A program made the translations under genes and the position numbers. Shown one piece after another: positions 25,346 through 33,639 of a stretch of DNA of 64,000 nt. The stretch is from JAISGQ01 sp045604965 (GTDB lineage Bacteria > Bacillota > Clostridia > Oscillospirales > Acutalibacteraceae). Position 1 is the stretch's first letter, and each line of letters begins with the position of its first letter. Below the pieces are notes generated by a model. That model did no database searches. It saw only the letters and a list, made by a program, of their open reading frames with translations, and was not told where the DNA came from. The DNA lies in contig JAZUPB010000025.1 of assembly GCA_045604965.1 (NCBI GenBank), positions 12,092-76,091 of the forward strand, given 5' to 3'.

Positions 25346-26140
25346 ATGAGTAATATGTTTGACCTTTCCGGAAAGATCGCACTTGTCACAGGTGCAAGCT
25401 ATGGAATCGGCTTTGCCATCGCAGCAGGTCTCGCAGAAGCAGGCGCTGAGATAGTTTTCAATGATATCAATCAGGAACTGGTTGATAAGGGCATCGCAGC
25501 ATACAAGGAAAAGGGCATTAACGCACACGGCTACGTATGTGATGTAACCGACGAGGCAGCAGTAAACGCAATGGTCGCAGAGATCGAGAAGAACGTCGGC
25601 GTTATTGATATTCTCGTAAACAACGCAGGCATCATAAAGAGAATTCCTATGTGTGAAATGAGCGCTGAGGATTTCAGAAAGGTCATTGACGTAGACCTCA
25701 ATGCACCCTTTATTATGTCCAAAGCAGTTATCCCCTCTATGATAAAGAAGGGTCACGGCAAGATCATCAACATCTGCTCTATGATGAGTGAGCTTGGCAG
25801 AGAGACCGTTTCCGCATACGCAGCAGCAAAGGGCGGACTTAAAATGCTCACTAGAAATATATGCTCCGAATACGGCGAGAGCAACATTCAGTGCAACGGC
25901 ATTGGTCCCGGCTATATTGAGACACCCCAGACTGCACCTCTTCGCGAGAGACAGGCAGACGGTTCCCGTCACCCCTTTGACTCCTTTATCATCAGCAAGA
26001 CTCCGGCAGCTCGCTGGGGCACCACTGATGATCTGGTAGGTCCTGCAGTATTCCTCGCATCCGATGCATCGAACTTTGTCAACGGACATATTCTCTATGT
26101 TGACGGCGGTATACTTGCTTACATCGGCAAACAGCCGTAA
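25346..26140 (+). CDS. kduD: 2-deoxy-D-gluconate 3-dehydrogenase / DKI reductase
   Basis: A 264-aa short-chain dehydrogenase. It has the cofactor motif TGASYGIG, NNAG, the catalytic Ser in NICSMMSELG and the YAAAK pair, and ends DGGILAYIGKQP. In a kduI operon this is KduD, which reduces 2,5-diketo-3-deoxygluconate to KDG with NADH, the substrate of KdgK. TTGGAGGAATAATACA is the ribosome site. A strong terminator follows, closing the operon. Confidence 0.93.
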   Translation: MSNMFDLSGKIALVTGASYGIGFAIAAGLAEAGAEIVFNDINQELVDKGIAAYKEKGINAHGYVCDVTDEAAVNAMVAEIEKNVGVIDILVNNAGIIKRIPMCEMSAEDFRKVIDVDLNAPFIMSKAVIPSMIKKGHGKIINICSMMSELGRETVSAYAAAKGGLKMLTRNICSEYGESNIQCNGIGPGYIETPQTAPLRERQADGSRHPFDSFIISKTPAARWGTTDDLVGPAVFLASDASNFVNGHILYVDGGILAYIGKQP

Positions 26141-26185
26141 AAGATCCGAAACAGATAACGTCTACTATCATTTTTATATCCACAA

Positions 26186-26226
26186 CCAAGAAAACCGAGT
26201 GATATCACTCGGTTTTCTTGGTTTTT
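26186..26226 (+). terminator. Terminator of the kduI-kduD operon
   Basis: A 36-bp perfect palindrome (26186-26221), half-site CCAAGAAAACCGAGTGAT, followed by TTTTTAT. One of the strongest intrinsic terminators in the window. Confidence 0.95.
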
Positions 26227-26294
26227 ATGATTTACATACAAAGCATCATTTATTATAATATAGTTACATAAGCAGACAGAAAGGACAGAGATCT

Positions 26295-27221
26295 ATGATA
26301 TATACATCGGCAGAACAGCTTATCGGCTCAACACCTATGATGGAGCTGACAAACATAGAAAAAAAGCTTTCACTCAAAGCAAAAATCATTGCAAAGCTTG
26401 AATACCTAAATCCTGCAGGCTCAGTCAAGGACAGAGCAGCTCTTTATATGCTTAACGACGCTGAAAAACGCGGACTGATAAATAAGGACAGCGTGATAAT
26501 CGAGCCTACATCAGGCAATACAGGCATAGGTCTTGCATGTATCGGAGCGGTAAGAGGCTACAGGGTAATAATTGTAATGCCCGATACAATGTCAGCAGAG
26601 CGAAGAATGCTTATGACCGCATACGGTGCAGAGCTTGAGCTGACCGACGGCAAAAAAGGAATGAAAGGTGCTATAGAAAGGGCAGAGGAGCTGGCAAAAC
26701 TTTATCCCGGCAGCTTTATTCCGGGACAGTTTGAAAATAAGGCAAACGCCCTTGCACATTATGAGACCACAGGACCGGAAATATTTGATGACACCGACGG
26801 AAATGTAGATATTTTCGTTGCAGGAGTTGGAACAGGCGGAACGATAACCGGCATCGGCAGATACTTAAAAGAAAAGAAGAGCGATGTTAAGGTGGTGGCA
26901 GTAGAGCCGTCAGGATCGCCTTTGCTGTCAAAAGGCGAGGCTGGTGCTCACGGACTGCAGGGAATAGGCGCAAATTTCATTCCCGAGCTTCTGGATACTA
27001 CTGTTTATGACGAAATAATCACCATAACAGAAGATGAGGCATATGAAGCAGGAAGAATGCTTGGCAGGAGCGAAGGGATACTGTGCGGTATTTCGTCCGG
27101 GGCAGCTCTTTCGGCGGCGATAAAGCTTGCTCAAAGAGAAGAAAATGAGGGCAAAAATATCGTTGTGCTGCTGCCTGACACAGGAGACAGATACCTTTCA
27201 ACCGCACTTTTTGCCGAATAA
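26295..27221 (+). CDS. cysK: Cysteine synthase A (O-acetylserine sulfhydrylase)
   Basis: A 308-aa PLP enzyme of fold type II. The PLP lysine is in NPAGSVKDRAALYML, the substrate loop is PTSGNTGIGLACI, the glycine loop is GVGTGGTITGIGRYL and the final domain has GISSGAALSAA. It makes cysteine from O-acetylserine and sulfide. AGAAAGGACAGAG precedes the ATG. It stands alone between two terminators or promoters, far from cysE at 55385, so the two steps are not in one operon. Confidence 0.96.
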   Translation: MIYTSAEQLIGSTPMMELTNIEKKLSLKAKIIAKLEYLNPAGSVKDRAALYMLNDAEKRGLINKDSVIIEPTSGNTGIGLACIGAVRGYRVIIVMPDTMSAERRMLMTAYGAELELTDGKKGMKGAIERAEELAKLYPGSFIPGQFENKANALAHYETTGPEIFDDTDGNVDIFVAGVGTGGTITGIGRYLKEKKSDVKVVAVEPSGSPLLSKGEAGAHGLQGIGANFIPELLDTTVYDEIITITEDEAYEAGRMLGRSEGILCGISSGAALSAAIKLAQREENEGKNIVVLLPDTGDRYLSTALFAE

Positions 27222-27263
27222 AAAATAAAATTTAAAATTAGCAAAAAAGATTTATAAAAAGAC

Positions 27264-27292
27264 TTGACACCCGATAATAGTCGTGCTATAAT
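27264..27292 (+). promoter_or_regulatory. Promoter of tRNA-Leu
   Basis: Consensus TTGACA (27264-27269) and TATAAT (27287-27292) with a 17-bp spacer, ending 17 bp before the tRNA. Confidence 0.95.
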
Positions 27293-27309
27293 CCCATTCG
27301 TTGGTTGAC

Positions 27310-27393
27310 GCGAGTGTGCTGGAATAGGCAGACAGGCACGTTTGAGGGGCGTGTGTCCATGACGTACGAGTTCAAGTCTCGTCACTCGCACCA
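27310..27393 (+). tRNA. tRNA-Leu (anticodon GAG)
   Basis: An 84-nt cloverleaf. The acceptor stem is GCGAGTG/CACTCGC, the D arm contains GGAATAGGCAGAC, the anticodon stem is CACGT/GCGTG around loop TTGAGGG giving anticodon GAG, an extended variable arm is present, and the T arm is ACGAGTTCAAGTCTCGT. The 3' CCA is encoded. A perfect promoter precedes it and a terminator follows immediately. Confidence 0.95.
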
Positions 27394-27430
27394 AAACCCG
27401 AGTTTCGGAAGAAACTCGGGTTTTTCTTTT
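27394..27430 (+). terminator. Terminator of tRNA-Leu
   Basis: AAAACCCGAGTTTC and GAAACTCGGGTTTT pair around a GGAA tetraloop, followed by a T-rich run (TTTTTCTTTT). Confidence 0.95.
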
Positions 27431-27435
27431 GTCTG

Positions 27436-27464
27436 TTGACTGATTTTATGATGAAAAATATAAT
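27436..27464 (+). promoter_or_regulatory. Predicted promoter of the P-loop protein gene
   Basis: TTGACT (27436-27441), 17-bp spacer, TATAAT (27459-27464), 33 bp before the ATG at 27497. Confidence 0.8.
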
Positions 27465-27496
27465 AAAATCACATCTGAATTAAAAGGAGGATAAAG

Positions 27497-28300
27497 ATGC
27501 CTGAAAGATTATATATAGTAGAAGGAATGCCTTGTTCGGGGAAAAGCACTGTTTCAGCTTTTGCTGCAGAGTTGTTAAAAGAAAAAGGTCATACGGTAAG
27601 CTGTGTTGACGAAGGCTCAGGCAATCATCCTGCGGATTATGAGTTCAATGCCTGCCTGAGCGAGGATGAGTTGTCGGAGTACAGCGAGACAGAACAGATA
27701 AAAATCAAATCGGCATCAGAGAAAACAGACAACGGATATATTGTTCCGCTGTCGGAGTTCGACGGAGAGCTGTTTAAGCGGTTATTAAAAAATAAAATTT
27801 ACGATTTTCTTCCCTGGGAAAAAGAAAAGCCTGTAATGATTGATAAGTGGCGCAGTTTTGTAAAAAACGCAGATAAGGATACGGTTTATGTGTTCAATTG
27901 TGTTTTTCTTCAGAACCCGATGTGCGAAACTATGATGAGGTTTAGCTTCACAGAAAAGGAATCAATGGAATATATATCCGAAATTCTGAAAACTGTCAGA
28001 GAAATGAATCCTGTTGTGATATATCTTAAAAATGACGATATAGCCGCATCGGTTAAAAAGGCATCAAAAGAACGTGAAGGCTGGCTTGAGGGGGTTATCG
28101 ACTACCACATAAACGGCAAATACGGAAAAAGCATAAAAGCAGAAGGCTTCAGCGGATATATAAGCTGCCTTGAGGAGCGACAAAGACGGGAACTCAGAAT
28201 ACTTTCACAGCTGCAGCTGAACAGTTTTGTCTTGGACAATCCGCAAAATGACTGGGCAGGCACATATGAAAAGATCAGAGAGTTTTTGGCGAGCAGATAA
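27497..28300 (+). CDS. P-loop nucleotide kinase-like protein of unknown function
   Basis: A 267-aa soluble protein. The N-terminus YIVEGMPCSGKST is a Walker A loop of the kinase type; FNCVFLQNPM at about residue 135 resembles the second acidic/structural strand seen in deoxynucleoside-kinase-like or thymidylate-kinase-like proteins, and a late region EEGWLEGVIDYH-like (actual start REGWLEGV) follows. Substrate is unknown. It has its own strong promoter and no partner gene, directly after tRNA-Leu. Small-molecule or nucleoside phosphorylation is the broad family expectation; nothing in the sequence fixes it further. Confidence 0.65.
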   Translation: MPERLYIVEGMPCSGKSTVSAFAAELLKEKGHTVSCVDEGSGNHPADYEFNACLSEDELSEYSETEQIKIKSASEKTDNGYIVPLSEFDGELFKRLLKNKIYDFLPWEKEKPVMIDKWRSFVKNADKDTVYVFNCVFLQNPMCETMMRFSFTEKESMEYISEILKTVREMNPVVIYLKNDDIAASVKKASKEREGWLEGVIDYHINGKYGKSIKAEGFSGYISCLEERQRRELRILSQLQLNSFVLDNPQNDWAGTYEKIREFLASR

Positions 28301-28404
28301 ACAGTCAAAAGTGAGTCTTTTGATCATTATAAATTTTCGTGCCCATTTCTTGAAAAATTATGCAAAAAATTTATGGATTTATCACTTTAAATGAATAATT
28401 TTAC

Positions 28405-28433
28405 TTGTAATAATTTTTATATTATTGTATAAT
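28405..28433 (+). promoter_or_regulatory. Predicted promoter of the TRAP transporter operon
   Basis: TTGTAA (28405-28410), 17-bp spacer, TATAAT (28428-28433), 38 bp before the receptor gene. Confidence 0.7.
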
Positions 28434-28471
28434 GAATTCAAATTTATTAATTACAAGAAGGAGAAAACATT

Positions 28472-29425
28472 ATGAAAAAGATTCTGGCAATCATTCTCGC
28501 ACTCACAATGCTGATCGGCCTTTGCGCTTGCAGCGCAGGAACATCCATGACAATGGGTACCGGCGGTACTTCCGGCACTTACTACGGATACGGCGGAGTT
28601 CTCGGTCAGTACATCAAGAACAACGCAGGAATTAATGTTGTTGTTGTTTCTACCGACGGTTCCAAGGCTAACATTCAGGGTATCGACGCAGGCAACTATC
28701 AGCTCGGTACCGTACAGTCCGACGTTATGTCCTACGCTTGGGCAGGCACCCGTTCCTTCGAGGCAGAGGGTAAGGTTGATTCCTTCCGCACTGTTGCAGG
28801 TCTCTATGCTGAGGCTGTACAGCTTGTAACAATGGATCCCGATATCAAGTCTGTTGCTGACCTGAAGGGCAAGTCTGTTTCCATCGGTGCTCCCGGCTCC
28901 GGCGTTTATTTCAATGCTATTGACGTTCTCACCGCAGCAGGTCTCACTGAGAACGATATCAATGCTCAGTATCAGTCCTTCGCAGACAGCGCTGACGCAC
29001 TCAAGGACGGCAAGATCGACGCAGCATTCATCGTTGCAGGCGCTCCCACACCTGCTATCACCGAGCTTTGCACCACCAATGATGCATACCTCGTTCCTAT
29101 CGACGGCGCAATAGCTGACAAGCTTATGAATGACTGCCCCTTCTACACTGTTTATACTGTTCCCGCAGGTACTTATGAAGGTCAGGACGCTGATGTCAAT
29201 ACCGTTACCGTTAAGGCAACCCTTATCGTAAGCGCATCCGCATCTGAGGATGATGTTTACAAGCTCACCGCTGCGATCTTCAATAACATCGAGGCAATCA
29301 CCCTTGAGAATGCAAAGGGCGCAGAGCTCAGCATCGAGAATGCTACAAGCGGTATCACCGTTCCCTTCCACAAGGGTGCTGCAAAGTACTTCAAGGAAAA
29401 GGGCGTTGAGGTTGTCGCTGACTAA
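28472..29425 (+). CDS. TAXI-family TRAP transporter solute receptor (lipoprotein)
   Basis: A 317-aa binding protein. The signal peptide MKKILAIILALTMLIG ends in lipobox LCAC, so the protein is membrane-anchored outside. The mature start with MTMGTGGTSGTYYGYGG is the hallmark of the TAXI group, followed by VVVSTDGSKANIQGIDAG and VADLKGKSVSIGAPGSG. TAXI receptors capture dicarboxylates, glutamate-like or other organic acids for secondary import. The codon use is biased as in highly expressed genes. The permease follows after a 76-bp gap with a hairpin. The ligand is not known. Confidence 0.92.
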   Translation: MKKILAIILALTMLIGLCACSAGTSMTMGTGGTSGTYYGYGGVLGQYIKNNAGINVVVVSTDGSKANIQGIDAGNYQLGTVQSDVMSYAWAGTRSFEAEGKVDSFRTVAGLYAEAVQLVTMDPDIKSVADLKGKSVSIGAPGSGVYFNAIDVLTAAGLTENDINAQYQSFADSADALKDGKIDAAFIVAGAPTPAITELCTTNDAYLVPIDGAIADKLMNDCPFYTVYTVPAGTYEGQDADVNTVTVKATLIVSASASEDDVYKLTAAIFNNIEAITLENAKGAELSIENATSGITVPFHKGAAKYFKEKGVEVVAD

Positions 29426-29445
29426 TCTGCACCAGTCATAATTCC

Positions 29446-29476
29446 AATGGCTGCGGCGAAATACGTCGCAGCCATT
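29446..29476 (+). repeat. Hairpin between TRAP receptor and permease genes
   Basis: AATGGCTGCGGCG (29446-29458) pairs with CGTCGCAGCCATT (29464-29476), 13 bp with one G-T wobble and loop AAATA. Only AAATTT follows, so termination would be partial; such elements often keep receptor mRNA more abundant than permease mRNA. Confidence 0.7.
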
Positions 29477-29501
29477 AAATTTACAAGAAGGAGGAATCCT
29501 G

Positions 29502-31457
29502 TTGGCGTTGTTCAAAAAGAAAGCACCGGAGACTCATGAGCCTATGGATCTCGATGCTGTAATGAAAAAATATGACAGAGAGTCAAATACACGAGTATGG
29601 GAAGGCAAGCCCAAAATCGTTGTAAACTGCATTCTCGCAGCATTCTCTCTGTTCTGCCTGTATGTCACGCTGTTTGCAAGCTGGCTTGAGGAATGGCGTC
29701 TTACATCCTTTGTCGCATTTATAATTCTGCTTGGCTATCTGGTATATCCGATGAAAAAGGGAACCCAGAGGGTCAATTATATACCTTGGTACGATTGTGT
29801 GCTTATGGTGTGCGGTACAGGTTCGTTCCTGTATTATACATTCAATGCTCTGACAATCATTCAGCAGGGCAGCCGCTTTGAGTGGTATCAGATAGTTATC
29901 GGTATCATCGGTATACTGTCGCTTGTTGAGGTCTGCCGAAGAAGTGTAGGCTGGCCGATCATCATAGTTGCTTCCTGTTTTGTTGTGTACGCACTTATCT
30001 GGGGACTTTCCAACCCCAGCGTATGGGGCAAGGTGAACTACATTGTTCAGTACCTGTTCTACAGCAAGGAAGGAATTATGTCCACGCCTATCAATGTTTG
30101 CTCGAAGTTTATAGTCGTATTTATAATTTTCGGTGCATTCCTTGAGAAGTCCGGCATTGGAGATTTCTTTATCCAGATGTCAAATGCAGTCGTCGGCGGT
30201 TTCTCCGGCGGTCCTGCAAAGGTTGCAGTTGTTGCCAGTGCCCTTGAGGGTATGGCATCAGGCTCATCTGTTGCAAATACAGTAGGTTCAGGCTCTGTCA
30301 CCATTCCTCTTATGAAGAAGACAGGCTATAAGCCCGAATTTGCAGCAGCAGCTGAGGCCTCCGCATCTACAGGAGGACAGATAATGCCCCCGATTATGGG
30401 CGCAGCGGCATTCCTGATGGCAGACTATGTAGGCGTTCCCTACAGCAACATAGTTGTACGTGCTATCCTGCCTGCAGTTCTTTATTTCCTTGGCATCTTC
30501 ATCACTGTACATCTTGAGGCAAAGAAAGAAGGCCTTCGCGGTCTTACAAAGGAAGAGCTTCCGCGCATAATTCCTATGCTGAAGAAGACTTATCTGCTTC
30601 TGCCTCTGTTTATTCTCATTTATCTCGTAGCAACAAGCCAGCGTTCCATTCAGTATGCAGCAGCTATTGCTATTGTTGCGGTTATTATCGTAGGCCTTTT
30701 CAACAAAGACAACAGAATTACCCCGAAGAGAATCTTTGAGGCACTGGCTTCCGGTGCTCAGGGTATGATCACCGTTGCAGCAGCCTGCGGTGTTGCAGGT
30801 ATTATTGCAGGCACTATAACAATGACAGGTCTTGCAAATATGCTTATCAACGGTATTGTCACACTTGCAGGAGATCAGGTCATAGTTGCATTGTTCCTTA
30901 CAATGCTCTGCTGTATCGTTCTCGGTATGGGCGTTCCCACCACAGCAAACTATTGTATTATGGCAGCAACCTGTGCTCCTATCCTTGTTCGTATGGGAGT
31001 TCCCCCCATTGCAGCACACTTCTTCGTATTCTACTTCGGCATCGTTGCTGATCTGACACCCCCTGTTGCACTGGCAGCATATGCAGGAGCAGCTATTGCT
31101 CAGGCGAATCCGATGAAGACAGCATTTACATCCACAAAGTTGGCAATCGGTGCATTTATAGTTCCTTACATCTTTGCGCTCAACCCGGCGATGCTGTTTG
31201 TTGATACTACCGTACCTGAGGTTATACTTATTATAGTAACTTCCGTAATTGGTATGTTTGCAATATCAGCGGCACTGGAAGGATACATAATGGGTCATAT
31301 GAGCTGGTACCTGAGAATAATGAGCGCCGCAGGCGGTCTGCTTCTCATTTACCCCGGTCTTGTTACCGATCTTATAGGTATCGCTATAGTAGGTGCTATG
31401 CTGGTTCTGCATATTATTGCAAATAAAAACAGAACAAAGCCTGCAGCGGCACTGTAA
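29502..31457 (+). CDS. TRAP transporter fused permease (4TM/12TM, TAXI type)
   Basis: A 651-aa membrane protein in which the small DctQ-like four-helix part (about residues 40-170) is fused to the large DctM-like twelve-helix part. Diagnostic stretches are EGMASGSSVANTVGSGSVTIP and ASASTGGQIMPPIMGAAAFLM in the first half and GMGVPTTANYCIMA with DLTPPVALAAYAGA in the second. It uses an ion gradient to import the acid delivered by the TAXI receptor. TTG is the start codon; AAGAAGGAGGAATCCTG precedes it. Confidence 0.94.
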   Translation: MALFKKKAPETHEPMDLDAVMKKYDRESNTRVWEGKPKIVVNCILAAFSLFCLYVTLFASWLEEWRLTSFVAFIILLGYLVYPMKKGTQRVNYIPWYDCVLMVCGTGSFLYYTFNALTIIQQGSRFEWYQIVIGIIGILSLVEVCRRSVGWPIIIVASCFVVYALIWGLSNPSVWGKVNYIVQYLFYSKEGIMSTPINVCSKFIVVFIIFGAFLEKSGIGDFFIQMSNAVVGGFSGGPAKVAVVASALEGMASGSSVANTVGSGSVTIPLMKKTGYKPEFAAAAEASASTGGQIMPPIMGAAAFLMADYVGVPYSNIVVRAILPAVLYFLGIFITVHLEAKKEGLRGLTKEELPRIIPMLKKTYLLLPLFILIYLVATSQRSIQYAAAIAIVAVIIVGLFNKDNRITPKRIFEALASGAQGMITVAAACGVAGIIAGTITMTGLANMLINGIVTLAGDQVIVALFLTMLCCIVLGMGVPTTANYCIMAATCAPILVRMGVPPIAAHFFVFYFGIVADLTPPVALAAYAGAAIAQANPMKTAFTSTKLAIGAFIVPYIFALNPAMLFVDTTVPEVILIIVTSVIGMFAISAALEGYIMGHMSWYLRIMSAAGGLLLIYPGLVTDLIGIAIVGAMLVLHIIANKNRTKPAAAL

Positions 31458-31485
31458 GAGTGCGGCTTGCAGATAAGAAAAGAAG

Positions 31486-31516
31486 AAAGAGCCTTTCCGC
31501 TTTGGAAAGGCTCTTT
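31486..31516. terminator. Terminator between convergent operons
   Basis: AAAGAGCCTTTCC and GGAAAGGCTCTTT pair around GCTTT. T-rich sequence flanks both sides, so it can end the TRAP operon and the opposite phosphatase operon. Confidence 0.85.
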
Positions 31517-31527
31517 AAGTTTATATT

Positions 31528-32271
31528 TTAATGTCTTTCATCTTCGTCGCAGTATCTTTCGCAGAAGCGGCCTGCAAAAGCAGGTTTTACACCGCCAACA
31601 TAAAGATGAGATGTGTCTCCGTAACCGCCGACGCGGAAGCTTACAAAGCCCTTTTCTCTTTCCTCGGTGTAAATGGTTGTTACAGAAGAGGGAGGCGCCA
31701 TAAATCCGTGCCAGAGAAGTACGGGCGAAATGCCGAGCAGATAAGACAAAATTGCACAGCCGGAGCCGAAATGGCACATCAGGACGATAGTATCTCTTGT
31801 TCCGTCGCCGTCTGCGGTAAAGCAATTGCCCTGTCTGAGGTAACCGTATCTGAGAAGGAGCTCATCCACACCTTTTTTCAGCATATCATAACGCTCAGTG
31901 GGAGTTATCCCCTCGGGGTTCGAGCCCATAATATCATTGTCGAGCCAGCTGTCAACAGAGAAGAAGCTCTTCTGCTCACTCCAGACTCTCGGCGGCAGAT
32001 CCCAGGGGATGTTTCGCACTCTTTCCTCGTCGGGAAGCTTTACCTTAGTCTGAAACTCTTCTGCCCAGGGCAGTATTTCAGCAGTTCTGCCCAGCTTTTC
32101 CAAAGTCAGAGAAAGGGTGTCCCTTGCCCTGCCCATAGGAGAACAGTAAAAATCACGAATATCCTCGTGTATAAGACGCTCCGAGAGAAGCTGAGCTTCC
32201 TGCCAGCCTCTTTCGGTCAGAGAATCTATTGAATAGTCCGGATCGGCGTGACGTATAAGAAGAATTCGCAT
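31528..32271 (-). CDS. Histidine phosphatase family protein
   Basis: A 247-aa phosphoglycerate-mutase-like phosphatase. The phosphohistidine motif is LLIRHADPDY at the N-terminus with LTERGWQEAQLLSERL after it, a second arginine occurs in YCSPMGRARDT, and the second catalytic histidine in VLMCHFGSGCAIL. Members remove phosphate from sugars, nucleotides or proteins; the substrate is open. It is third in a reverse-strand operon with a VOC protein and a pentapeptide-repeat protein, 2 bp after the VOC gene stop. Confidence 0.88.
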   Translation of the reverse strand: MRILLIRHADPDYSIDSLTERGWQEAQLLSERLIHEDIRDFYCSPMGRARDTLSLTLEKLGRTAEILPWAEEFQTKVKLPDEERVRNIPWDLPPRVWSEQKSFFSVDSWLDNDIMGSNPEGITPTERYDMLKKGVDELLLRYGYLRQGNCFTADGDGTRDTIVLMCHFGSGCAILSYLLGISPVLLWHGFMAPPSSVTTIYTEEREKGFVSFRVGGYGDTSHLYVGGVKPAFAGRFCERYCDEDERH

Positions 32272-32273
32272 TA

Positions 32274-32747
32274 TCAGAGGTCCTCTTTTCTGCCGTCCTC
32301 AAGAAGTTCGATAAAGGTACCGAGAGTAGGAACAGCGTTCATATAAGCATATCGTCCGGAAGCATCACCGTATTCACCGAACTGTTCAAGGCTCATACCG
32401 TTTGTCATACAGGTCATCAGCTTGTCGCCGAGACCCTTTACGAGGAATGCAACGTGATGTATTCCATCGCCGTGCTTATCGAGAAAATCGCGCCAGACGG
32501 AGGGAGCTTCACTGGGCTGTATGAGCTCTATCTGCAGACCGTTGGGAAGATCAAAGAAAGCCAGCAGACAGGCGGCATCGGGAGCAGGAGCACCTTTGTA
32601 GTGCACCTGAGTTACCTCAAATTCTCCGCCGGAGAAGGTGGGAGGTACTTCCATACCCAAAAGCTTAGCCCATTCCTTCTTTTTAGCCTCAATGTCAGCA
32701 ACGATTATACCGACCTGACATACATTATCTGTTCCGAGCAATGCCAT
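32274..32747 (-). CDS. VOC (glyoxalase/epimerase-like) family protein
   Basis: A 157-aa protein with two glyoxalase-type beta-alpha-beta modules. The start VCQVGIIVADIEAKKKEWAK is typical of methylmalonyl-CoA epimerase/lactoylglutathione lyase-like proteins, and ligands can be proposed in the QVGIIV, QIELIQP, GIHHVAFLV (His) and TFIELLE (Glu) strands. Metal-dependent small-molecule chemistry is expected, reaction unknown. ACGGAGGTATTGTATT precedes the ATG. It lies between the pentapeptide-repeat and phosphatase genes. Confidence 0.85.
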   Translation of the reverse strand: MALLGTDNVCQVGIIVADIEAKKKEWAKLLGMEVPPTFSGGEFEVTQVHYKGAPAPDAACLLAFFDLPNGLQIELIQPSEAPSVWRDFLDKHGDGIHHVAFLVKGLGDKLMTCMTNGMSLEQFGEYGDASGRYAYMNAVPTLGTFIELLEDGRKEDL

Positions 32748-32768
32748 AATACAATACCTCCGTAAAAT

Positions 32769-33479
32769 TTATTCATCAGACGAGAGGAGCGGTTCCTCTT
32801 CGCTATCGTCATTTTCATCTTCAGTGCCTATGCCGTAATCAGCAAGGACGACACCGAGGAGCTTTACAAGCTCTGTTGCCTGAAAAGCACTTATCTTAGC
32901 ACCGCGAAGCTCACCTCCTGCGAAGGTAAGTCCGCCGAGCTCACAGGTGGAGATATCCACACCTGAAAGTGGAGAGTTTGACAGATTTGCGCCTGTCAGA
33001 ATACAGTCAGACAGTTCTATATTGCGGAATTCACAGTAATCAAGACCTGCATTGCCGAGGTTGCAGTTTTCGAAACGGGCGGTTTTGAAAGTAGCACCTG
33101 TAAGATTGATATATTCGCAGTTGACATCCTGAAAAGCAGTTTGCATAAGCAGTCCGCCGTCGAGGCTTGCACCCACAAACTTTCCGCCGCTTACACTGCA
33201 TCTAAGCAGAGCACTTTCGGAAAGGCTTATAAGCGAAAAGTCGCAGCCTTCAAAGAGACAGTCAACAAAGGTGCATCGATGGAAACTGCAGTCGCGGAAG
33301 CGGCAGGCAAAGAAAGAGCAGGAGATAAACTCAATGTTTTCTATATCCAGACCTTCTACGATGTCGCCTTCAAAACGTAGAGCGCGAAGATCAGTTTCCG
33401 TTTCGCCTGCCTCCATAAGAGTTTCCTCAAGAGGAACAACGGGAAGATCGGCGGGGATACTAGGCGGTTTTATTTTCAT
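32769..33479 (-). CDS. Pentapeptide-repeat protein
   Basis: A 236-aa protein whose residues about 40-200 are tandem pentapeptides of the A(D/N)LXX style, with Phe, Leu or Cys at the centre, for example SFFACRFRDCSFHRCTF and LTGANLSNSPLSGVDIS. They fold as a right-handed quadrilateral beta helix. The tail is acidic (ENDDSEEEPLLSSDE). ATG 33479 is preferred because AAGGGTG lies just upstream; an in-frame ATG at 33500 lacks one. Some such proteins mimic DNA and bind gyrase; no evidence of that here. First gene of its operon. Confidence 0.88.
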   Translation of the reverse strand: MKIKPPSIPADLPVVPLEETLMEAGETETDLRALRFEGDIVEGLDIENIEFISCSFFACRFRDCSFHRCTFVDCLFEGCDFSLISLSESALLRCSVSGGKFVGASLDGGLLMQTAFQDVNCEYINLTGATFKTARFENCNLGNAGLDYCEFRNIELSDCILTGANLSNSPLSGVDISTCELGGLTFAGGELRGAKISAFQATELVKLLGVVLADYGIGTEDENDDSEEEPLLSSDE

Positions 33480-33514
33480 TTCATCACCCTTATAAGGCAT
33501 AATAGTATGTGTGG

Positions 33515-33543
33515 ATTATAGCATAACAGAATATTCATTTCAA
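33515..33543 (-). promoter_or_regulatory. Predicted promoter of pentapeptide/VOC/phosphatase operon
   Basis: On the reverse strand TTGAAA (33543-33538), 17-bp spacer, TATAAT (33520-33515). Confidence 0.75.
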
Positions 33544-33566
33544 GCAGTGTGAAATGGGGCGTGTGT

Positions 33567-33595
33567 TTGACATACGGAGTGTAAAGTGTTATAAT
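33567..33595 (+). promoter_or_regulatory. pepF: Predicted promoter of pepF
   Basis: TTGACA (33567-33572), 17-bp spacer, TATAAT (33590-33595): full consensus, 44 bp before the ATG. Confidence 0.9.
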
Positions 33596-33639
33596 ATAAT
33601 TTGAAAACTAACCAAAAATAATATTTGGAGGCAATAAAT

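Noticed and set aside
28451..29515. 354-codon reverse frame over the TAXI receptor
   Set aside because: Antisense shadow of a codon-biased gene; Cys-rich low-complexity translation without any motif.
32769..33479. Calling the pentapeptide protein a quinolone-resistance Qnr/MfpA type
   Set aside because: Repeats are present but no specific Qnr/MfpA features can be verified; its operon with VOC and phosphatase proteins gives no support.
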